This document shows, piece after piece, positions 43,672 through 53,335 of a DNA stretch of 64,000 bases. The stretch lies in assembly GCA_036401375.1 (NCBI GenBank), contig DASWVB010000007.1, positions 1 through 64,000 of the forward strand. Reading direction: 5' to 3'. The stretch is from DASWUZ01 sp036401375 (lineage in GTDB: Bacteria; Acidobacteriota; Terriglobia; Terriglobales; Acidobacteriaceae). Made by a program: the position numbers and the translations under genes. Below the pieces are notes generated by a model. That model saw nothing but the letters and a program-made list of their open reading frames with translations, did not search any database and was not told the origin of the DNA. Every line of letters starts with the position of its first letter. The first letter of the stretch is position 1.

Positions 43672-44874
43672 TTATCTGCTCTTTTCACCGAGAGCACCGC
43701 GATATACCGCCTCGTAGTCACGGACGAGACGATGCACATCAAAGACCTCTGAGCCGAGCAACGACGCCCTGCGCAGCCTCTCGCGCAGATTGTCATCGGC
43801 CATCAGCCTGCGCAGCTCTGCTGCAAGCTGCTTCGGCTTACCTGGAAACACCAGCCGGCCTGCCCTGCCGAACTCGAGCATCTCTGGAGTGCCGCCGACA
43901 TTTGTGGCAACGATGGCGCAGCCGGCGGCCCTCGCCTCGCCAACCGCCAGGCTGCAGGGGTCGGCGTAAGAGGCGAGGACAAAGATGTCCGCGCGGTCAA
44001 GCAGTGGCCTGGGTGCCGGCAAGAAGCCGAGGAAGATGACTCGATTCTTGAGACCCAGCGACGAAACCTGCTGCTCCAGCTTCTCCCGGTCCGGCCCCTC
44101 GCCAGCGATATAAAGGGTCCATTGCGGATGCTCAGCAAAGATCTGCGAGCATGCGTCAATGACGTCGAAGACTCCCTTCCGCTGGTGGAGCGCCGAAGTC
44201 GTCATGATGCAGGGCTTGTTGATGGTGATCTCCCTGTCATTGTGCATGAACTCTTCGCGGGGTGACTTGTCAGGCGCATTCATCACCGCTACCAGACGAT
44301 TGCGGTTGTAACCCTGGCTAAGCAGATGCTCCCGCTCAGCATCGCTGACCGCGACCACTCTGCGACCGAGACGCATCAGCAGTGAGTGGCGGTCAAATGA
44401 GTTATGCACCGTCGTCACAAGGGGAACACCGGAAAGCTTGGACGCGATGTATCCAACCACTGCGCTGCTCATCATGTGTGCGTGAAGGACATGGGGGCGG
44501 GTACGACGGGCGAGCCCCGCAAGCTTGAGTGCAGTCCGCAGCATCGCAAACGGCTTGCCCTGATCATGCCGCAGGGTCAGGTGCCGGACAGTGTGTTGGG
44601 CGAGCATTGGCTCAAAGGTGCCTCCACTGCTGACAAAGGTCACATCATAGCCCGCCTGCGCCTGAACGCATGCCAGGTCGACAGCCACGTGTACACTGCC
44701 GTTCCCATAACCGCAGTGCTTGATGATGTGAACCACCCGCAACGCGGCCTCGGGGCTCTCTGCTCGCCAGGTCGATGCAGGGGTGTTCGACTCAACAGTC
44801 TCGCTGGCGTTGATCGCCATCGAGTTATGGAGCTCGTCATCCTGCTCGACAGGTCGGGTTGCCGACGGGTGCAT
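43672..44874 (-). CDS. GT4-family glycosyltransferase
   Basis: The 400-residue product has GT4 landmarks: RVVHIIKHCGYGNGSVHVAVDLA near residues 44-66, VLHAHMMSSAVVGY near 125, LVTTVHNSFDRHS near 150, and the donor motif FVLASYADPCSLAVGEARAAGCAIVATNVGG near 300. The ATG at 44874 follows GAGGAGT on the minus strand and is preferred to the GTG at 44889. It sits downstream of the WbaP-like gene and should extend the lipid-linked sugar. The sugar is unknown. Confidence 0.92.
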   Translation of the reverse strand: MHPSATRPVEQDDELHNSMAINASETVESNTPASTWRAESPEAALRVVHIIKHCGYGNGSVHVAVDLACVQAQAGYDVTFVSSGGTFEPMLAQHTVRHLTLRHDQGKPFAMLRTALKLAGLARRTRPHVLHAHMMSSAVVGYIASKLSGVPLVTTVHNSFDRHSLLMRLGRRVVAVSDAEREHLLSQGYNRNRLVAVMNAPDKSPREEFMHNDREITINKPCIMTTSALHQRKGVFDVIDACSQIFAEHPQWTLYIAGEGPDREKLEQQVSSLGLKNRVIFLGFLPAPRPLLDRADIFVLASYADPCSLAVGEARAAGCAIVATNVGGTPEMLEFGRAGRLVFPGKPKQLAAELRRLMADDNLRERLRRASLLGSEVFDVHRLVRDYEAVYRGALGEKSR

Positions 44875-44982
44875 CGTATGACTCCTCACAGTCTTAGTCT
44901 CTAAACGGCTTTCGCGCCCGGGAGTGCGCCCGGTCCCGCTAGCTTGGTCGACGCCTGATCGTCAGGTAAGGTTCTGAGGCTA

Positions 44983-46434
44983 TTAGTAGGCCCCTTCTGA
45001 AAAGAATATCGTCTTGAAAGTACGAAACAAGATGTATATGTCGAGCGATAGAGACCAGTTACGAACGTAGTAGTCATCAATCCTGGTTCGCAGGTCGTAG
45101 GTGGTGTTATTACGCCCGCTGATCTGCCAAAGACCGGTGACCCCGGGAGTGACTCGCTGATACTGGACGAAGGTCTGACCGTACTTCTCTACCTCCGATT
45201 GCACGATGGGCCGCGGACCGACCAGACTCATGTCTCCACAAATCACGTTCCACAGCTGTGGCAGCTCGTCCAGACTTGTCTTGCGCAGAATGCGTCCGGC
45301 CCAGGTAACCCGCGGGTCGCGCTTCAGCTTATGATCGCGCTCCCACTCCTCACGAAGCGCCGCATCGGCATCGAGATGCGACTTGAGTACGGCGTCGGCG
45401 CCTACCACCATCGAGCGGAACTTCCAGACCTTGAACCTCTGGTTATCCCTTCCTATCCGACTCTGTCCGTAGAAGATGGGTCCCGGCGAACTCAGGTAGA
45501 CGGCGGCGCAGAGTATTAAGAGAACCGGCGAGATAAGTATGGCCACAGTCACTGAAACGGCAAGATCAAAGGTGCGCTTGAACAGCTGTGGGGCAAAGCT
45601 GGTAAGTCGCTGGCCCACCTCAAGGGCAAGAATTCCGCAGATATCCTTGGCGGCTACCGAGATGCTCTTTATGCCGAACAAGTCGGGAATGACAAGGATG
45701 TGCCGGTAGTTGCCCGCATGTTCGTTGAGTATGGCAGTGACACGATCTGAACCAGCGTGTGGCATGGCCAGTACCGCATAGCAGTCGCCATACTCCTGCG
45801 CAAGCATATTCGCGTCGGAGATCTGGCCGCAGAATACATTACCCTGACTCTCCATCTCGGGCAACGATGTCTGCTCAAGCAGCAGAGCTACGGGCCGCAG
45901 ACCGACTCGCGGATGCCCCTTCAGCAGGTCGAGCATCATCACTCCGGCGGCGCGCTCCCCGATGATGACGGTTGGTATTCCCCACCACGGCTGCAGGGAG
46001 CACCAGCCCCTGGCGAATCGCCGGCATAAGGGAACCAGCACGATACTCAGCAGCCAGGCGAGACCAAAGACAATCCGGGAAGAGAATATTCCTTCGCGCA
46101 GAAAGTAGGAACTGCCAATCAGCAGCAGAAAGCTGATGCTCGAAGCGCGAAGGATGAGTCGAAACTCCTCGATGGGAGAGGTAGCAATCCCCGGGTACAA
46201 ACCATGAAAGGCGAAAACGGCGAAGAAGATAAGGATGCTGGGAGCAAAGCTGATGTAATCCCTCGGCAGAAATCGCGCATGGAACACATAGCGGATCATG
46301 ACTGCCATAGCTCCGGCCGCTGCCAGAGCAAAAAGGTCGGCACCAACAATTGCCCCGCGGGTCATCCACCGGTGTAGGACGCTCGTTCTGATGTGTGCAA
46401 AGTCGAGAGGAGCGAACACAGAAGTGCTAGCCAT
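44983..46434 (-). CDS. WbaP-type undecaprenyl-phosphate sugar phosphotransferase
   Basis: The 483-residue protein has about five N-terminal helices, a CoA-binding-like middle domain and a C-terminal bacterial sugar transferase domain from about residue 285. The motifs there are KVWKFRSMV, REEWERDHKLKRDPRVT, LRKTSLDELPQLWNV, GDMSLVGPRP and GLWQISGRNNTTY. The last two with YYVRNWSLSLDIYIL are typical of the WbaP (galactose-1-phosphate) branch rather than the WcaJ branch. It starts repeat-unit synthesis on undecaprenyl phosphate. AAGGAGTC precedes the ATG. The likely first sugar is galactose or a related hexose. Confidence 0.92.
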   Translation of the reverse strand: MASTSVFAPLDFAHIRTSVLHRWMTRGAIVGADLFALAAAGAMAVMIRYVFHARFLPRDYISFAPSILIFFAVFAFHGLYPGIATSPIEEFRLILRASSISFLLLIGSSYFLREGIFSSRIVFGLAWLLSIVLVPLCRRFARGWCSLQPWWGIPTVIIGERAAGVMMLDLLKGHPRVGLRPVALLLEQTSLPEMESQGNVFCGQISDANMLAQEYGDCYAVLAMPHAGSDRVTAILNEHAGNYRHILVIPDLFGIKSISVAAKDICGILALEVGQRLTSFAPQLFKRTFDLAVSVTVAILISPVLLILCAAVYLSSPGPIFYGQSRIGRDNQRFKVWKFRSMVVGADAVLKSHLDADAALREEWERDHKLKRDPRVTWAGRILRKTSLDELPQLWNVICGDMSLVGPRPIVQSEVEKYGQTFVQYQRVTPGVTGLWQISGRNNTTYDLRTRIDDYYVRNWSLSLDIYILFRTFKTIFFSEGAY

Positions 46435-46683
46435 CGGTTAGACTCCTTCAGCATCTAGAGGTAAGAAAGGACTGCAGTGGTGCCGAGCAGGAGGTGCTGC
46501 CCAGCTTCACAAACCGGCAGCACCCATTGCGAGCGGGTGAGCCGCAGGTTAACCCGGGTAGCTTGCGCGCGCGGTGGCACTGCACGTCTTCGGAAGAACG
46601 AGGCCGGCGAAAGGCGGGCAAGGAGTACAGGACAACAACTAGACATGTGCGGACAGGAATGTGGTCTGCGGAGCATTGTGAGA

Positions 46684-47247
46684 CTATCGTTCAGCTGGCT
46701 GTAGAACGATGTCTCGCACATCAACACTCACAGAGCTGAAGATGGAATTGATCGAGATGATCAATCTGTCATTCTCGCCGACACGGACCAGGATGCCTGT
46801 CAGTCCAACTAAGGGCCCTGACGCGATGCTGACTCGTTGACCCACCCTGTAGTTCTCGCAAGGCTGACAATCTTCCCCGGAGTTGCACAACGACTCAATG
46901 GCAGCAGCCTCTTCATCGAGCAGGGGGCGCAGCTGGCCTCCGGACTTAACGATGTAGCTGACGCCTTCAGTCGAGACCAGCGGAAGTAGACCCTCGCCAG
47001 TCAACCGGACAAATACATAGCCAGGAAACAATGCGCACTTAACTTCCTTGACCCTGTCTGAATAGCGTCGCGCGTCTGTATAGGTGGGTAGCAGAACGTC
47101 AAACCCCTTGCTGCGCAGCGCATTGCCCACAGTAGCCTCGCCTCGCGACCGTACCTTGACCGCATAGCAGCCCGCCTGGGTCGAAGAGCGCATCAGGGTT
47201 CCTCCACTGATGCGTTCCATGTGCGGACTCTGTGTAGGTTGGGTCAT
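46684..47247 (-). CDS. NusG-like transcription antiterminator (UpxY/LoaP/RfaH type)
   Basis: The 187-residue product has an NGN domain (residues about 22-110: CYAVKVRSRGEATVGNALRSKGFDVLLPTY, then ALFPGYVFVRL) and a C-terminal KOW domain (YRVGQRVSIASGPLVGLTGILVRV). Specialised NusG paralogues in polysaccharide loci bind RNA polymerase and suppress termination across the long operon. AGGAG precedes the ATG at 47247. It is third in the leftward arm, after wza and wzc, so it would promote transcription of the 10 kb that follow. No ops-like recruitment site is recognised with certainty. Confidence 0.9.
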   Translation of the reverse strand: MTQPTQSPHMERISGGTLMRSSTQAGCYAVKVRSRGEATVGNALRSKGFDVLLPTYTDARRYSDRVKEVKCALFPGYVFVRLTGEGLLPLVSTEGVSYIVKSGGQLRPLLDEEAAAIESLCNSGEDCQPCENYRVGQRVSIASGPLVGLTGILVRVGENDRLIISINSIFSSVSVDVRDIVLQPAER

Positions 47248-47456
47248 CGTAGTCTCCTGCGAAAGGAATGGTTCGTTGCACGGCTGGCAAATTCGTACGC
47301 TCGCGTGGATTTGTGAGGTAAATCTTGCGAGAGCTGGCGTGGCTCGCGATCGTCAGGCCGGTCAGACCGGCTGATCACCTTGAAGATGTCTGCTATAGAA
47401 GAGTGGCAGCCGACACCCGGCTTAGTGACACACAGAGCGCGAGACAGGTGGGCCTC

Positions 47457-49658
47457 TCAGGCAGTCTTTGCGCTATAGATCCGCCGGTAGTAGGACTGAT
47501 AAGGCTGATAGCTTGAGCTCATGTTTTGCTGCACCCTGTTTAACACCAGGCCGAGGATGTTAGCGCGCAGGCGGCGCAGGGTTGCCAGCACAGCCGCGAC
47601 CTCGCGTCCATTCGTCTCGCCGGCGTGGCTGACAACGAGTACTCCGTCCGCTACACTGGCCAGCTGTACAGGCTCATTGAAGCAAAGCATCGGAGGCGCA
47701 TCGATGAAGACCACGTCATACTCAGCACGCGCCTGCATGAGTATCTCTTCCACCTTCTTGCCGACCCGATCGAATGCGCGGCCGCCCGCAATGCCAGCCG
47801 TCACCACATGCAGCTTGTCGTGCCCCTCCACCTGCTGGCGAAGCTCTGACAGCGGCTTGTCGCTGACGATCGCGTCGGCCAGACCAATATGGTCCCCTAG
47901 TCCGAAGTAGCGCTGTTGGAAGGGGCGGCGCAGGTCGGCATCGATCAGCAGCGTGCGCAGGCCCTGTCGCGCGTGGGCGATGGCCATGTGCGCTGCGCAG
48001 GAGGACTTTCCCTCGCCAGGCGCTGCACTCGTAAACAGGATGGAACGAAGCGGGTTTCCACGCCGGCTGATCAGAATTGTACTCAGCAGGGTGTAAATGG
48101 CCTCTTCGTAGAATTCAGCAGTGGCAAACCAGTCGGAAGAGGGCTTCTGCAGGGCTAGCCCTGACCTAGAACCGGAAGAATAATTTTGAAGCAAGGCGCT
48201 GAAATTCCGCACCTGGGGAAGAATCCCAAGTACGTCGACTCCGATCGCGCGCCGCGCCTGTTCCGGGTCGCGCAGAGTCGTGTCGAGCAGGCTGGCAACG
48301 ATCACCGTGATGACCGACAACCCCAGCGAGAGTAGGAACGCAAGCGCAGTAAACATTGTCTTGTTCGGGAAGACAGGCCGTAGTTGTGGGCGGGCTTCGT
48401 CGGCGATCCTTATGGCGCTACCCTGGAAGGCGCCATTGATGCCGGCCTCTTTCACCTTGCGAAACAGCTCGTCATATAGAGTCTTGTTGGCCTCAGCCTC
48501 TCGCTTCAGCTCCTGGTACTGCATGGAGTTGGCATTCAGCTCGTCGGACTCGGCCTTGGCCTGCATCAAGGAGTCGTGCAGCATCTTTTCGCGCTTTCCT
48601 GACTCCTGATACTCAACCTGTATGCGGTTGGCTATCTCCGCCTGCATGGCGTTGTACTGCCGGGTGACCTCGCTGAGACTATTCGCAGCCCGCTTGTACT
48701 CGGGATAGTTTGGACCGTAGACGGTCTTTGCCGCCGCCATCTTCTCCTGCGCGGCATGCACGCTCTCTTCCATGTTCGCCAGGGCGACGGCTTGAGGAGA
48801 GACCTCGATGGCAGCCAAGGAGCCTGATCTAAGGGCCCGGAAGTCTACCTCCTTCCGCACGCGATCATTCTGCGCATCGGTGTACTGGGAGTTGAGCTGC
48901 AGCAGCCGGGCGGTCAGGATACTGGTCTTTTCTTCGGGGTTGATGAGACCAAGCTGCTTTTCGTAACCGGCGAGCGCGCTGGCCGAGTCATCCATGTTCT
49001 TCTTCAACTCGCCCATCTGCTGCTCCATGAAGGCAGACTCCTCCATGGAGGAATGAGCGCGCATCTCCATGCCCCTCTGGATATAGGAGTGGGCGACCGC
49101 ATTGGCAACAGCGGCCGCCTGTCGCCTGTCTTTCGAGCGGTAGGTGATATTGATCAGGAAGCTGTTGACAGGGTGGGTGACTGTCAAGTTCGCAAGAGAC
49201 ACGGGGGCATCAGAGGTTTCAGCCTCCTCCTGCACCTTCTTTGTTCCCATGCCGTCGAGCAGGTGAAATTGCTCTGCTACGGGGCGCAGGACGGTGTCTG
49301 ACTGGATGAGCTGCAGCTCAGTATTAAACACCTGGTCAGCGTCACTGCCGGTCGAGCCGTTTACCGACGCCTCTCCGATAACGCTGGAGGGCGTCTTGAG
49401 GTCGATGGCGACCCGGGCAGTCGACTCATAGATGGGGGTAAGCCGGAACGAAAGAAAGAGAGCCAGCGTAGTGCACACCGTGACAGCCAACGCGATCTTC
49501 CACCAGTGAGTGCGCAGAAGCCAGTAGTACTGGGCGAAGGAGAGCACCTGCTCGGGCTCATCATGGCTGGATGGCGCCGGAGGGTATTGAAGCTCCTGGC
49601 GAGTCTGCATCAAGCTTGCGTCGTTCGGGTAGGTATAAGAAGAAGGCGTAAGAATCAT
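47457..49658 (-). CDS. Wzc-type polysaccharide co-polymerase and tyrosine autokinase
   Basis: The 733-residue protein has an N-terminal Wzz chain-length domain with two helices (about 45-65 and 430-455) around a long coiled-coil periplasmic region. A BY-kinase domain follows, with Walker A FTSAAPGEGKSSCAAH near 555, Walker A' LRTLLIDADLRRPFQ near 578, and Walker B VVFIDAPPML near 655. The C-terminus is a tyrosine cluster (YQPYQSYYRRIY), the usual site of autophosphorylation. The ATG at 49658 follows GGAGG on the minus strand and is preferred to the 49700 start. It controls chain length and export with Wza. Confidence 0.94.
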   Translation of the reverse strand: MILTPSSYTYPNDASLMQTRQELQYPPAPSSHDEPEQVLSFAQYYWLLRTHWWKIALAVTVCTTLALFLSFRLTPIYESTARVAIDLKTPSSVIGEASVNGSTGSDADQVFNTELQLIQSDTVLRPVAEQFHLLDGMGTKKVQEEAETSDAPVSLANLTVTHPVNSFLINITYRSKDRRQAAAVANAVAHSYIQRGMEMRAHSSMEESAFMEQQMGELKKNMDDSASALAGYEKQLGLINPEEKTSILTARLLQLNSQYTDAQNDRVRKEVDFRALRSGSLAAIEVSPQAVALANMEESVHAAQEKMAAAKTVYGPNYPEYKRAANSLSEVTRQYNAMQAEIANRIQVEYQESGKREKMLHDSLMQAKAESDELNANSMQYQELKREAEANKTLYDELFRKVKEAGINGAFQGSAIRIADEARPQLRPVFPNKTMFTALAFLLSLGLSVITVIVASLLDTTLRDPEQARRAIGVDVLGILPQVRNFSALLQNYSSGSRSGLALQKPSSDWFATAEFYEEAIYTLLSTILISRRGNPLRSILFTSAAPGEGKSSCAAHMAIAHARQGLRTLLIDADLRRPFQQRYFGLGDHIGLADAIVSDKPLSELRQQVEGHDKLHVVTAGIAGGRAFDRVGKKVEEILMQARAEYDVVFIDAPPMLCFNEPVQLASVADGVLVVSHAGETNGREVAAVLATLRRLRANILGLVLNRVQQNMSSSYQPYQSYYRRIYSAKTA

Positions 49659-49988
49659 TAGAACCTCCGCAGAAAACAGGGACATGCCAGTACTCGGCAA
49701 ACAGACAATTCAAGACAGAGAGACTACCCCAACGGCGCTCTTGTTAACGACGCGCACTTTTTGCGCCGCTCCTTTGCACTCGTCTTCACGCTGGTACCCG
49801 GCGCAGAGTTACCTTGCATCTCTAGATCTACTTGTAACTCCGGACTATTTTGTATCTCGAGATCTGTCGCCCGGATAACTCTAAACTTAAAGCCGAACCC
49901 AAGCCCTTGAGCCTACTTTAATCACGATCCACTATTGCTTGCATGCCTTTGGCTGGCTAAGTCAGCTATTAAACGTAGAGCCGGCGGG

Positions 49989-51125
49989 CTACTTGTAGAT
50001 CAGCATCCCTGTTCCAGCCGTCTGACCAAATCCTGCAAGCTGGTTCAGTACCCTGCTGGTGATGCGCTTGCCGTCGCTGGTGGGTACGTAGAGAATGTCG
50101 TCCGCCATAAGGGCAACGTCAGGAGCCTTGTGAGCCATGATGAGCTTGAGCGGCACCTTGAGTTCGTCCCTGTCCGCCCCGGCAGACCGACGCCGGTAGA
50201 TGAAGACGGTGCTTGCACTGTAGGAATCGAGCCCTTCGCTGAGGGCGATGGCCTTCACTACCGTGGTGTCTGTATCTCCCTGCATCGGGTACATTCCCGG
50301 CCGCCGCACATTTCCAGCTACAAATATCTTTCCTGCCTCGGGCACTCGAATCTCTTCTCCGCCATTCAACTGCAGGTTGAGCTTCGGGTCTGAGCCGCCA
50401 ATTAGCTCTTTCGCCGCTACGATGCGAACAACATTCTGCGCTGGACCGGAGCTGCTCGGCGTTTTGCTGGTGATGATGATATTGCCGCCTGCGTTCGGAC
50501 TGAGCCCGTCGGCCTTGGTCAATGCGTCGAGCAGAGTGGTATGCCCGGTCGCCTGAAAGGTAAGCGGATGCACCACCGCTCCAACCACACTCACTGGCCT
50601 GCTGCGGTACTCGAGTACGGAGATGTTTACGGTGGGATCGGCCAAGACTCCCTCCTGCTCAAGAGCCCCGCCGAGGGCAGTTGCAACCTCGCTCGGAGTC
50701 AGCCCCGCGACCGTCAGCCTCTGGTGGAGCAACGGCAAAGCGAGGGTTCCATCTGAACTCACGCGAAAGGTTCGACTCAGCTCCGGGCAATAAGAGACCA
50801 TGATCTCGAGCAGGTCGTCTGGACCGAGACTCTCCGCCGGCAAAGCTGCTTGAGCGGCCACCGGTGCATTGCTGTTCTGAGGAGCGGCTTGCGGCTGTTG
50901 TGCAGCCATACGAAGACTTGGGCAGATCGAAAGCAGCAGTGGAGCAAGGTATAACGCTGAATTCTTCGATATTGTGCTTGTTTTTGACTCTGCTAATCGT
51001 TTGTGCACAGCAGGCACCTGGGTTCTGGATTCGCGCGATCTTCCGCGCGGTAACTCTTTAGGCAAAGCTTCGCCATTTTCCCCCCATCCATGATCTGTCA
51101 CGGGAGAAGCTGCTGAATCATCCAC
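49989..51125 (-). CDS. Wza-type polysaccharide export protein
   Basis: The product (up to 378 residues) has a hydrophobic signal-like segment (SALYLAPLLLSICPSL), the Poly_export domain from about residue 100 (LGPDDLLEIMVSY, SDGTLALPLL), and two SLBB-type modules. The latter have SVVGAVVHPLTFQ, LLDALTKADGLSPNAGG, FVAGNVRRPGMYPM and ALSEGLDSYS. It should form the outer membrane export channel. The start is uncertain: GTG at 51125 lacks a ribosome site, and GTG at 51008 better suits the signal peptide. It is the first gene of the leftward arm, 330 bases before wzc. Confidence 0.9.
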   Translation of the reverse strand: MDDSAASPVTDHGWGENGEALPKELPRGRSRESRTQVPAVHKRLAESKTSTISKNSALYLAPLLLSICPSLRMAAQQPQAAPQNSNAPVAAQAALPAESLGPDDLLEIMVSYCPELSRTFRVSSDGTLALPLLHQRLTVAGLTPSEVATALGGALEQEGVLADPTVNISVLEYRSRPVSVVGAVVHPLTFQATGHTTLLDALTKADGLSPNAGGNIIITSKTPSSSGPAQNVVRIVAAKELIGGSDPKLNLQLNGGEEIRVPEAGKIFVAGNVRRPGMYPMQGDTDTTVVKAIALSEGLDSYSASTVFIYRRRSAGADRDELKVPLKLIMAHKAPDVALMADDILYVPTSDGKRITSRVLNQLAGFGQTAGTGMLIYK

Positions 51126-51659
51126 CAGCGCAGCTTAAAGCTACAGATTCTGCTGCGGTACTATCGGCTCGAACTCCTTTTAAGGTGTTCGGGCGACACT
51201 CACTCGGTTAGCCGACCTCAGTATGCATCAGAAGATATCGAGCTTATGTCGGCTATAGAAGGCATCGGCTCAGAATGAAACGAATTTAATTATGTCCCGA
51301 CTTCGTTCGGTTCCGCGTGTACCCTCTCCTTGAACGGATATGGGACATCCTGGCGCGTAATAAGAGAACAGCCTGGGTTTATCTCGCAGTTCGTGCTACC
51401 CGCAGCAGACTGACTGCATCGGCATGCCCGGCAGGAAGGCCTTGCCTGTGTCCCAATTGGGAGCACGGCGATTGACCGGACGACCAAGGCTACGGCGGAC
51501 TACTGGATGAGATGGTAAGTGGCATGCATCGTTCAGTGCGGGGCCGTCGAGTGTAGATGCGCTCCACGTTCTACCCTGGTCTCGGCCCTGGGGATTATCG
51601 CCGATGCGAGTGGCTAGAAGTCACTCGAGATCTTTAATCTGAGAGCGCGCACAAGGTGG
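51126..51659. other. intergenic region upstream of wza
   Basis: No credible gene is seen in these 534 bases between a GT2 gene and wza, both leftward. The region probably contains the main promoter for the leftward polysaccharide arm, and any leader through which the NusG-like factor would be recruited. No terminator or riboswitch is recognised. Confidence 0.35.
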
Positions 51660-52613
51660 CTACATACTGAGGATGCGGGTCGGTGAGATCGATCCTGAGA
51701 GCAGCTCCTGCCAGGCTCTAAGATTTCCGCGCAATCTGCCCCGGCGGTCTACAAACGGCTCCGGGGACGCGCTTCGCACCAGATTCTTCAGGGATCGGCT
51801 GGTCATGCTCGCAATTGCATACGACCAGGAGACGGAGCGCTTGCGAGCAAGGTAGAACGGGTTCGCCACCTGCGAATAGCCGAGGCGTACCCCTGACTGA
51901 CGCCCGCTCTTTGCTCCTAGGTGAACCCCGCACGCATCTTCAACTCGCACTATCTCTCCGTACGGCGCGAGTCGCCGCGAGAAGTCAACGTCCTCATACC
52001 AGCCGTAGAGCGGAAGGTCTTCATCGAAGCGCAGACGGTGCTCGCGCACCGGATGCATTCGGATCGCCATGTTACATCCGTAGGCATTGAAAGCAGCGGC
52101 TATCTGACCCGTCTCCGCCAGTCTGGTCTTCGCGTTGAGCATGCGCCTAGCCTCGGCGAGACTCAGGCCGGGTCCGTTGATGCCGTCGCCCAGGAGCTTT
52201 CCGGTCGCCACCACAACCTCTGGATGCTCACAAAAGACCCGCTCCATGACGGCGAAGTAGCTCGGGTCGAGGTAAAAATCATCGTCCAGGAAGGTGACGA
52301 TCTCCTCATCCTGCAAGCCATCGAGAATGGCGTTGCGCTGGCGGGTGAGCCCCAGCTCGCTTCGCAAAAAGCGAACGTGGGGGAATCGGCTGGCGGCATC
52401 GCCAATGTCGGCGGGGTCTGCATAGGCGACAAGAACGCTGTCCGGGGGTCGGAGTTGCGTTTCGAGGTCCGCAATGGTGTCGGCCAGGATCGAGGACCTT
52501 CCCCGCGTCGCGATCCCGACGGCGATGCGCATCCCCCCGCGTCGAGATCTTTCCCGGAGCGCTGTTTCCCCTGCATCCTTGATAGCCGCCACGTTGAAAA
52601 TCCCCTGTCTCAA
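51660..52613 (-). CDS. GT2-family glycosyltransferase
   Basis: The product (up to 317 residues) has a GT-A fold. The N-terminal IAVGIATRGRSSILADTIADL lies near residues 30-50, and the metal-binding acidic cluster TFLDDDFYLD near 110-119. GWYEDVDFSRRLA near 208-220 supplies the ED catalytic motif of GT2 enzymes. Starts are TTG at 52613, GTG at 52592 (AGGGGA upstream) or ATG at 52532; the domain itself begins at the last. It lies upstream of wza, in the same direction, and probably belongs to the polysaccharide locus. Confidence 0.85.
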   Translation of the reverse strand: MRQGIFNVAAIKDAGETALRERSRRGGMRIAVGIATRGRSSILADTIADLETQLRPPDSVLVAYADPADIGDAASRFPHVRFLRSELGLTRQRNAILDGLQDEEIVTFLDDDFYLDPSYFAVMERVFCEHPEVVVATGKLLGDGINGPGLSLAEARRMLNAKTRLAETGQIAAAFNAYGCNMAIRMHPVREHRLRFDEDLPLYGWYEDVDFSRRLAPYGEIVRVEDACGVHLGAKSGRQSGVRLGYSQVANPFYLARKRSVSWSYAIASMTSRSLKNLVRSASPEPFVDRRGRLRGNLRAWQELLSGSISPTRILSM

Positions 52614-52739
52614 GCCTCTTCGGCACTTGCTAAGCAGACACTAGCCACTGGTGAAACCTGCCTGGTACGTGTGCCTGGTTACTGCCTGCCGCTCCGCCCG
52701 CTTCAATCAGCGCCTGCACACCTGCAATTCCACATCTAT

Positions 52740-52791
52740 GTTACGTAAGTACACATAAAAACGCGTTACTATGGTAACCAGTTCGACGAAC
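52740..52791. promoter_or_regulatory. three inverted repeats upstream of the XRE regulator
   Basis: Within 52 bases are TTACGTAA (52741-52748), GTTAC-TATG-GTAAC (52765-52778) and GTTCG-A-CGAAC (52781-52791), each perfect. They lie 61-113 bases before the XRE gene and upstream of the divergent GT2 gene. This arrangement suits operators for the adjacent helix-turn-helix protein. Confidence 0.5.
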
Positions 52792-52852
52792 CATCCATCG
52801 GACCTCCTCACACGGGGGAAGGCTCCGGTAAAGGAAAGGGGTACTAACACCT

Positions 52853-53134
52853 ATGGAGCAAGCCCCCATCGATCCAAGCCGGCCCGACTCCGCTGGCCGT
52901 AATCCCATGTACTACTATCAGCCGATGGATGTGAGCCGGCGTTTCGGGTTGCGGTTGCGTCAGCTCCGGCGGGAACGCAGTCTGACCCAGCTAAAGATGG
53001 CCTCGCAGTTCGGCATCGATCGCAGCTTCATCTCCGACGTCGAGAGAGGGCGTAAATCGATCTCCCTGCTCACTCTCGAGATCGTTGCTCTGGGTCTGCG
53101 TGTAAGCCTCTCCGAGTTATTGCAGGACATCTAG
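52853..53134 (+). CDS. XRE-family transcriptional regulator
   Basis: The 93-residue product is essentially one helix-turn-helix domain: FGLRLRQLRRERSLTQLKMASQFGI near residues 31-55, the recognition helix DRSFISDVERGRKSIS near 56-71, and TLEIVALGLRVSLSELL. It closely resembles small XRE proteins of the restriction-controller type. The ATG is preceded by GGAAAGGGG at 52835-52843. No restriction-modification gene is adjacent. It is divergent from the polysaccharide GT2 and may control that gene, itself, or the E1/E2 operon to its right. Confidence 0.88.
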   Translation: MEQAPIDPSRPDSAGRNPMYYYQPMDVSRRFGLRLRQLRRERSLTQLKMASQFGIDRSFISDVERGRKSISLLTLEIVALGLRVSLSELLQDI

Positions 53135-53335
53135 CCACCCGAGTGTGTTCAGCGATGCGCCCCCGCCAGGCAAACGGGTGCGATCAGCTTTGACCGCGTG
53201 CCTCGACGAAGGACCGAAGCCCGGCCTGTGAGCTCCTGGCTTGCACTTGAGTTGACCTCAGGGCCTGATTGAGCTTTGGTCGTCGAACTAGGCCTTAAGC
53301 GCCGGTGGCTTAAAGGGAACAGCACCGTCAGACCC

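Noticed and set aside
52853..53134. XRE protein as a restriction-modification controller
   Set aside because: No methyltransferase or endonuclease gene is adjacent on either side.
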